A stretch of DNA of 46,682 bases, taken from assembly GCF_004912275.1 (NCBI RefSeq), contig NZ_STGY01000082.1, forward strand, positions 1 to 46,682, written 5' to 3'. The translations under genes and the position numbers were made by a program. Of the stretch, positions 41,596 to 46,682 are shown one piece after another. The notes beneath the pieces are model-generated. The model had not been told where the DNA came from, made no database searches, and worked only from the letters and a program-made list of their open reading frames with translations. The DNA comes from Glycomyces buryatensis. GTDB lineage: Bacteria; Actinomycetota; Actinomycetes; Mycobacteriales; Micromonosporaceae. Positions within the stretch are counted from its first letter, which is position 1; the number at the start of each line of letters is the position of its first letter.

Positions 41596-42765
41596 ATGGA
41601 TCTGGCCACCACCATTCAAAACATCGAACGCTCCTCGTCGGCGCTGACGACCCAGTCGCTCACCCGGATGGATGAACGCCTGCCCTGGTTCCGCGACCTG
41701 CCCGCCGAGCAGCGCTCCATGGTGACGTTGGTGGCCCAGGCAGGGGTGCGCCAGTTCCTCACCTGGCTGCGCTCGGACGGCGATGACTTCAGCACCTCCG
41801 ACATGGTCTTCGAGGCCGCCCCGGTCGAATTGGCACGGGCGATCAGCCTCCAGCACACCGTGGCCCTCATCCAGGTCGTCATCGACGTGGTCGAAGACCA
41901 GGTCCCGGCCCTGGCCGCAGAGGGCGAGGAAGCCCCACTGCTCAATTCGGTGCTGCGGTTCTCCCGCGAGATCGCCTTCGCCGCCGCGCGCGTGTACGCC
42001 CGCGCCGCCGAGACCCGCGGCGCCTGGGACGCCCGACTCCAGGCCATGCTGGTCGACGCGATGCTCCGCGGGGAGTCCTCCGACGAGCTCATCAGCCGCG
42101 CCGCCGCCCTCGGCTGGTCCGAGACCCAGTCCATCACCGTCGTCTGCGGCAACACGCCCGGCGGCGAGGCGACTTTGGTCCTCCACTCGGTCCAGCGCGC
42201 CGCCCGCCGTCTCGGGCTGGACGTGCTCGCCGGCGTCCACGGCGCCCGCCTGGTCATTCTCCTCGGAGGCGTCACCGAGCCGGTCGAGATCGTGGAGAAG
42301 CTCACCGGCCAGTTCGGCGAGGGCTCGATCGTGGTGGGCCCCACCGTGACCGGCCTGGCCGAGGCCTCCTCCTCGGCGCTGGCCGCGGTCGCCGGGCACC
42401 GGGCCGCCCCGGCCTGGCCCGACGCGCCCCGACCCGTCACGGCCCTCCAGTTGCTGCCCGAGCGGGCCATCGCCGGGGACGAGGCCGCCCGCGCCGGACT
42501 GCGCGAGGGCGTCTACAAGACGCTGCGCCGCGCCGGTGGCGAACTGCTGGAGACGATGGACGCGTTCATCTCGACCGGCGGGGTCCTCGAGGGGACCGCC
42601 CGCGAGCTCTACGTCCACCCCAACACGGTCCGCTACCGCCTCCGCCGTATCCAAGAGGTGACCGGTTTCTCCCCCACCGACCCGCATGAGGCATTCATCC
42701 TGCGTGTGGGGTTGACCATAGGCCGCCTTGAAAGCACACCCATGCCCCGTCGAAACCGCAGTTAA
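41596..42765 (+). CDS. fasR: PucR-type transcriptional regulator, FasR-like
   Basis: A 389-aa regulator with an N-terminal alpha-helical region, a GGDEF-like middle domain, and a C-terminal PucR helix-turn-helix (TARELYVHPNTVRYRLRRIQEVTGF, about 334-358; split here only for naming). In Streptomyces a gene of this type directly upstream of fabD controls fatty acid synthesis, and the same order is seen here. It probably activates the fabD-fabH-acpP-fabF genes, which begin 93 bp downstream. The symbol is assigned by position and family, not by proven orthology. Confidence 0.85.
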   Translation: MDLATTIQNIERSSSALTTQSLTRMDERLPWFRDLPAEQRSMVTLVAQAGVRQFLTWLRSDGDDFSTSDMVFEAAPVELARAISLQHTVALIQVVIDVVEDQVPALAAEGEEAPLLNSVLRFSREIAFAAARVYARAAETRGAWDARLQAMLVDAMLRGESSDELISRAAALGWSETQSITVVCGNTPGGEATLVLHSVQRAARRLGLDVLAGVHGARLVILLGGVTEPVEIVEKLTGQFGEGSIVVGPTVTGLAEASSSALAAVAGHRAAPAWPDAPRPVTALQLLPERAIAGDEAARAGLREGVYKTLRRAGGELLETMDAFISTGGVLEGTARELYVHPNTVRYRLRRIQEVTGFSPTDPHEAFILRVGLTIGRLESTPMPRRNRS

Positions 42766-42807
42766 CAACGAGTGTTGTAGATTCTCCACAAGAACCGAAC
42801 TGGGTTT
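42765..42807 (+). promoter_or_regulatory. Possible control site upstream of fabD
   Basis: ACAAC-GAGT-GTTGT (42765-42778) is a perfect 5-bp-arm inverted repeat starting at the last base of the regulator stop. AACC-N6-GGTT lies at 42793-42806. Either could be the target of the FasR-like protein. The fabD promoter hexamers are not clear. Confidence 0.4.
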
Positions 42808-42858
42808 CAGTCTCCGCTGTGCTCCCGATTCGGACGTTCCCTGAGCGAAAGTCTTAAT

Positions 42859-43800
42859 GTGCTTGCCATTCTCGCTCCCGGGCAAGGCTCGCAGAAGCCC
42901 GGGTTCCTCACGCCGTGGATCGAATCGGATCCCGCCGCAGCTGCGAAGCTCCGCGAATGGTCGGAGCTGATCGGCCTCGACCTCGTCCATCTCGGGACCG
43001 AGGCCGACCAGGCCGAGATCACCGACACCGCCAACACCCAGCCGCTGCTGGTCGCCGCGGGCCTCCTGGCCGCCGGGAAGCTGCTCGGCGGCGAAGCCGG
43101 GCAGCGGTTCAATGACGCCGTGGGCGTCGTCGCCGGCCACTCGGTCGGTGAGCTCACCGCCGCCGCGATCGCCGGGGTCCTGACCCCCGAGGCCGCCGTC
43201 CAGCTCGCCGCCGTGCGCGGCCGCGAAATGGCCGCCGCCTGCAATGCCGAGCCCACCACGATGGCCGCCGTCCTCGGCGGCGTCGAGGACGACGTCCTGG
43301 CCGCCATCGAGTCCGCCGGAGCCTGGCCCGCCAACCGCAACGGCGCCGGCCAGATCGTCGCCGCCGGACCGGTCGGCGCGATCGAGAAGCTCACCGAGAA
43401 CGCCCCCGAACGCGCCCGGGTCATCCCGCTCAAGGTCGCCGGGGCCTTCCACACCCCGCACATGGCCCCCGCCAAGGCGGCCCTCGAAGCCGTCGCCGGC
43501 GACATCGCCACCGCCGACCCGCAGCGCATCCTGCTGTCCAACCGCGACGGCCACAGCGTCGAAACCGGTGCTCAGGCCCTTTCGCAGCTCGTGGCTCAGG
43601 TCACCTCACCAGTCCGTTGGGACGCCTGCATGGGTACCCTTGGAGACCTGGGCGTCACGGCGGTCATCGAACTGCCGCCGGCAGGGACGCTCACCGGATT
43701 GGCCAAGCGGGCCCTCAAGGGTGTCGAACGACTCAACGTGAACACGCCCGATGACCTCGCGGCGGCCGCCGATCTTGCCGCGAATGAAGGAGTCCAGTGA
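42859..43800 (+). CDS. fabD: Malonyl-CoA:ACP transacylase
   Basis: A 313-aa enzyme that moves malonyl groups from CoA to the acyl carrier protein. Visible: LAPGQGSQKPGFL at the N-terminus, catalytic S95 in VAGHSVGEL, and AFHTPHM with the catalytic His region. The start is GTG at 42859 with only a weak ribosome site. Its stop overlaps the fabH start (GTGA), so the two are probably co-translated. First gene of a FAS II cluster with fabH, acpP and fabF. Confidence 0.96.
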   Translation: MLAILAPGQGSQKPGFLTPWIESDPAAAAKLREWSELIGLDLVHLGTEADQAEITDTANTQPLLVAAGLLAAGKLLGGEAGQRFNDAVGVVAGHSVGELTAAAIAGVLTPEAAVQLAAVRGREMAAACNAEPTTMAAVLGGVEDDVLAAIESAGAWPANRNGAGQIVAAGPVGAIEKLTENAPERARVIPLKVAGAFHTPHMAPAKAALEAVAGDIATADPQRILLSNRDGHSVETGAQALSQLVAQVTSPVRWDACMGTLGDLGVTAVIELPPAGTLTGLAKRALKGVERLNVNTPDDLAAAADLAANEGVQ

Positions 43801-44750
43801 GCGCCAACGGATCACGCGTAGTCAGCGTCGGCCACTACCAGCCGGAAAAGATCCTCACCAACGAGGACTTGGCGCAGATGGTGGACACCAATGACGAGTG
43901 GATCGTGTCGCGAGTCGGCATCAAGGAACGCCGCATCGCCGCCGACGACGAAAAAGTGGCCGACATGGCTGTTCACGCCGCCCGGCAGGCCCTCGAGAAC
44001 TCCGGGTACGCACCCGGCGACATCGACATGGTCATCGTCGCCACCGTCTCGGCCAAGGACACCTGCCCCAACACCGCCTGCCGCGTCGCCGAAGCGCTCG
44101 GCATCGCGACCCCGGCGGCGATCGACGTCAACACCGCCTGCTCGGGCTTCGAGTACGCGCTGGCCCAGGCCGACATGGCCATCCGGACCGGCAGCGCCAA
44201 GCGCGCCATCGTCATCGGCGCCGAGAAGCTCACCGCCGTCACGGACTGGGAGGACCGCTCCTCGTGCGTCCTCTTCGGCGACGGCGCGGGCGCGGTCGTG
44301 GTCGAGGGCACCGACGACCCGGAGCTGGCGATCAGCCCGGTCGTGTGGGGCTCCGAGCCCTCCATGAGCGACGTCATCCGCATCGAGGAGGACGTCCCCT
44401 ACATCAAGCAGGCCGGCCAGACCGTCTTCCGCTGGGCCACCACCCAGCTGGCGCCGCTCATCGAGCAGGTCGCCGCGAAGGCCGACCTCAAGGTCTCCGA
44501 CCTCGCGGCCTTCGTTCCGCACCAGGCGAACCTGCGCATCATCCAGGGCATCGTCAAGCGCCTCGACTTCAGCGACGACTGCGTCATCGCCGAGGACATC
44601 GTCTACTCCGGCAACACTTCGGCGGCATCGGTGCCGCTGGCGTTGTCGAAGCTGGTACAAACTGGCAAGGTTGCCTCCGGCTCCCCGATCCTCCTGTTCG
44701 GGTTCGGCGGTGGGCTCACCTATGCCGGGCAGGTCATCCGCTGCCCGTAA
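43797..44750 (+). CDS. fabH: 3-oxoacyl-ACP synthase III
   Basis: A 317-aa condensing enzyme that starts fatty acid chains from acyl-CoA and malonyl-ACP. The catalytic triad is complete: C115 in VNTACSGFEYAL, H242 in FVPHQAN, and N273 in YSGNTSAASVP. The nucleotide-binding R region and GFGGGLTYAG at the end are standard. GTG start overlapping the fabD stop. In actinobacteria this enzyme often prefers branched primers, but no residue here allows a firm choice. Confidence 0.97.
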   Translation: MSANGSRVVSVGHYQPEKILTNEDLAQMVDTNDEWIVSRVGIKERRIAADDEKVADMAVHAARQALENSGYAPGDIDMVIVATVSAKDTCPNTACRVAEALGIATPAAIDVNTACSGFEYALAQADMAIRTGSAKRAIVIGAEKLTAVTDWEDRSSCVLFGDGAGAVVVEGTDDPELAISPVVWGSEPSMSDVIRIEEDVPYIKQAGQTVFRWATTQLAPLIEQVAAKADLKVSDLAAFVPHQANLRIIQGIVKRLDFSDDCVIAEDIVYSGNTSAASVPLALSKLVQTGKVASGSPILLFGFGGGLTYAGQVIRCP

Positions 44751-44772
44751 CTTATCGAGAGGAAAATTTCTC

Positions 44773-45018
44773 ATGGCTGATGTGTCTCGTGACGAGATCC
44801 GCGAAGGTCTGTCCGACATTCTCGAAGAGGTCGCCGGTGTAAACCCCGACGACGTCGCTGACGGCAAGTCGTTCACCGACGACCTGGACGTCGACTCGCT
44901 GGCTATGGTCGAGGTCGTTGTCGCCGCGGAAGAGAAGTTCGGTGTCAAGATTCCGGACGACGAGGTTGCCAATCTGAAGACCGTCGGAGACGCCGTCTCC
45001 TACATCGAGAAGGGCTAA
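44773..45018 (+). CDS. acpP: Acyl carrier protein
   Basis: An 81-aa acidic carrier protein. The phosphopantetheine attachment residue is S42 in DDLDVDSLAMVE, and the family helix pattern is complete (FGVKIPDDEVANLKTVGDAV). The ATG has GAGAGGAAAA upstream; the gap from fabH is 22 bp. Supplies the carrier for FabD, FabH and FabF encoded around it. Confidence 0.97.
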   Translation: MADVSRDEIREGLSDILEEVAGVNPDDVADGKSFTDDLDVDSLAMVEVVVAAEEKFGVKIPDDEVANLKTVGDAVSYIEKG

Positions 45019-45019
45019 T

Positions 45020-46237
45020 GTGACTGAGGTTGTCGTCACCGGGCTCGGCGCGACTACCCCGCTCGGCGGGGACGTAGCGTCGACCTGGGAATCACTCACC
45101 GCAGGCAAGTCGGGTGTCGGTCCACTCACCCAGGAGTGGGCGGCCGAATTGCCGGTGCGCATCGCTGCACAGCTTGCCGTTGAGCCGTCCGAGGTGCTGC
45201 CTCGGGTCCGGCTGCGTCGTCTCGACCGCTCGGAGCAAATCGCTCTCATCGCCGCGAAAGAGGCGTGGGACGATGCCGGCATCGGCGACGAGCTCGACCG
45301 AGAGCGACTCGGTGTGGTGTTCGGTTCGGGGATCGGCGGGGCCACCACCCTGCTGGACCAGGACGACATCCTCGAGGAGAAAGGCGCACGGCGGGTCTCC
45401 CCGTTCACCGTGCCCATGCTCATGCCCAATGGCCCGGCGGCCGTCGTCGGCCTGGAGTTCCACGCGAAGGCCGGGGTTCACGCCCCGACCAGTGCGTGCG
45501 CGACTTCGGCCGAGGCAATCTCCTGGGCGGCCGACATGATCCGAGTCGGCCGCGCCGACGTGGTGATCGCGGGCGGTGCGGAAGCGGTCATCGCGCCGCT
45601 GCCGATCGCCGGCTTCGCCTCCATGAAGGCCATGTCGACCCGCAACGACGACCCCCAGCGCGCTTCGCGGCCCTGGGATCAGGATCGCGACGGCTTCGTC
45701 ATGGGCGAAGGCGGCGGTTCACTGATCCTGGAGCGCCGTGACCGCGCCGAGGCCCGAGGGGCGAGGATCTACGCGGTCGTGGCCGGTTCGGGGCTCACCT
45801 CGGACGGCTACGACATAGTCCAACCGGACCCGGACTGCGCCGGCGGCGCCCGCGCAATGCAGGCGGCGATCAAGCAGGCCGGAATCGACCCCAAGGAGAT
45901 CGGCCACGTCAATGCCCACGCGACCTCCACGCCGGTCGGTGACATGGCCGAGGTCAAGGGGATCAAGCGAGTCATCGGCGACCACGTGGTGCTTGCCGGA
46001 ACCAAGTCGATGACCGGCCACCTCCTGGGCGGTGCCGGCGCGGTCGAGTCGATCGCGACGATCATGGCGATCGTGGACGGGATCATCCCGCCGACGATCA
46101 ACCTGGACAACCCGGACCCGCTCCTCGACCTCGACGTGGCAGCGAACGAGGCCCGCAAGGTCGACCTCACCGCCGCGATGAACACGGCCTTCGGCTTCGG
46201 AGGCCACAACGCCGCGATCTTGTTCACGAAGGCGTAG
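45020..46237 (+). CDS. fabF: 3-oxoacyl-ACP synthase II
   Basis: A 405-aa elongating condensing enzyme. Catalytic Cys160 in PTSACATSAEA, His300 in VNAHATSTPVGD and His334 in KSMTGHLLGGAGAVE give the complete Cys-His-His triad. NTAFGFGGHNA near the end is typical. GTG start directly after the acpP stop (one base between). It completes the cluster; a terminator follows 51 bp downstream. Confidence 0.97.
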   Translation: MTEVVVTGLGATTPLGGDVASTWESLTAGKSGVGPLTQEWAAELPVRIAAQLAVEPSEVLPRVRLRRLDRSEQIALIAAKEAWDDAGIGDELDRERLGVVFGSGIGGATTLLDQDDILEEKGARRVSPFTVPMLMPNGPAAVVGLEFHAKAGVHAPTSACATSAEAISWAADMIRVGRADVVIAGGAEAVIAPLPIAGFASMKAMSTRNDDPQRASRPWDQDRDGFVMGEGGGSLILERRDRAEARGARIYAVVAGSGLTSDGYDIVQPDPDCAGGARAMQAAIKQAGIDPKEIGHVNAHATSTPVGDMAEVKGIKRVIGDHVVLAGTKSMTGHLLGGAGAVESIATIMAIVDGIIPPTINLDNPDPLLDLDVAANEARKVDLTAAMNTAFGFGGHNAAILFTKA

Positions 46238-46287
46238 CCGGAGTGAACTTGGGGTTCAGTACGAAGGCGTAAGTAAGTGAGTTAGCT

Positions 46288-46319
46288 AGGGCCCCGCCGC
46301 TTTGCGGTGGGGCCCTTTG
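46288..46319 (+). terminator. fabF operon terminator
   Basis: AGGGCCCCGCCGC (46288-46300), loop TTT, GCGGTGGGGCCCT (46304-46316) with one G-T pair, then ttt. Confidence 0.9.
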
Positions 46320-46432
46320 CTTCGCCCGAAACCGTCGTACCCCCGTGGCCTGATTGAAGTGGGGGTCCCCAGGCGCCTGATTTGTTAGCAAGCGCCCGTA
46401 TTTCTGGTCATACCGCCATCGCGGTGACACCC

Positions 46433-46453
46433 CGAGTACTACTACTCGAGTAC
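46433..46453. promoter_or_regulatory. Palindrome cluster upstream of the partial gene
   Basis: CGAGTA-CTAC-TACTCG (46433-46448) overlaps GTACT/AGTAC arms that extend to 46453. It may be an operator for the gene starting at 46558. Confidence 0.35.
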
Positions 46454-46557
46454 GCCTGCCCCGCCCCGGAATCGGCCGCTGGCAGGATCCGGAACTCCCT
46501 CCCCTTCCATACACTGAGGAATGGAAACCCCGAGATCCCAGTTGCTTGGAGCCATTG

Positions 46558-46682
46558 ATGGCCACCGCATCACAGCAAACAGTCAGCCCAGCCGAGGCCG
46601 CCCCTATTGCCCCCATCGCCAAATCGGAGCGATCGCTCGCCCCCGACATCGCCCGCGGCGCAATGCTCCTGTTCATCGCACT
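46558..46682 (+). CDS. Start of a probable DUF418-type membrane protein (cut by window end)
   Basis: Only 41 residues are visible. After a polar Ala/Pro-rich N-terminus the string RSLAPDIARGAMLLFIA matches the RGxALLxIxxxN start of DUF418/YeiB-type membrane proteins, where the first membrane helix begins. The ATG at 46558-46560 has GGAG 6 nt upstream. Function of the family is poorly known; the call is limited by the truncation. Confidence 0.5.
   Translation, partial: MATASQQTVSPAEAAPIAPIAKSERSLAPDIARGAMLLFIA

Larger units (their letters stand above)
46238..46557. other. Intergenic region after fabF
   Basis: A 320-bp gap with no gene. It holds the fabF terminator (46288-46316) and, further on, a palindrome cluster at 46433-46453. 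No clear promoter hexamers for the next gene were found. Confidence 0.6.

Overview
The window is very GC-rich, has short intergenic gaps and many GTG starts, and its genes frequently overlap by 4 bp at ATGA or GTGA. This, with an actinobacterial-type fatty acid synthesis cluster (PucR-type regulator-fabD-fabH-acpP-fabF), a homodimeric aceE next to a DUF3052 gene, Tat and lipoprotein exports and an EccA-like ATPase, points to a filamentous or saprophytic actinomycete. A Glycomycetaceae-like genome is my guess, but the genus cannot be fixed from the sequence alone.

Layout. (1) 1-1122: a non-coding stretch full of degenerate tandem repeats. (2) 1123-8164, minus strand: a sugar ABC importer (binding lipoprotein and two permeases, no ATPase), a GH35-type beta-galactosidase and a ROK regulator, read as one operon from a promoter near 8228-8256. 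(3) 8440-23280, minus strand: ten genes for uptake and intracellular breakdown of galactosylated mannan or galactoside oligosaccharides: Opp/Dpp-type importer with two ATPases, GH42, GH2 beta-mannosidase, GH36 alpha-galactosidase, an AGE-family epimerase/isomerase and a PfkB sugar kinase. (4) 23424-28162, plus strand: divergent ROK regulator, a second GH36 alpha-galactosidase, and a second, paralogous ROK regulator. The divergent promoter region carries a clear palindromic operator inside the -35/-10 spacer. (5) 28239-34584: secreted plant cell wall enzymes (GH11-CBM2 xylanase, PL9 pectate lyase, CE1-like esterase, PL1 pectate lyase) plus an acidic lipoprotein of unknown function. (6) 34732-41475: housekeeping genes: peroxiredoxin, DUF3052 protein, aceE, an EccA-like AAA+ ATPase standing alone, thioredoxin. 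(7) 41596-46237: regulator and FAS II genes, then the start of a probable DUF418-type membrane protein cut by the window edge.

How it fits together: secreted enzymes open xylan and pectin; the two ABC systems import oligosaccharides; the cytoplasmic glycosidases release galactose and mannose; the epimerase plus kinase could turn mannose into fructose and then fructose 6-phosphate, with pyruvate dehydrogenase and FAS II as ordinary downstream metabolism. No endo-mannanase is present in the window, so the mannan assignment rests on the exo-acting enzymes.

The most unusual signals are not new protein systems but DNA structures: two unrelated ~165-bp imperfect palindromes placed at or just after stop codons (21432-21596 and 38938-39101), a 33-bp duplication beside the predicted calcium site of the PL9 lyase, duplicated gene tails after the PfkB and GH2 genes, a ~77-bp tandem repeat array, and a recurring design in which a palindromic operator sits in the 17-bp promoter spacer.
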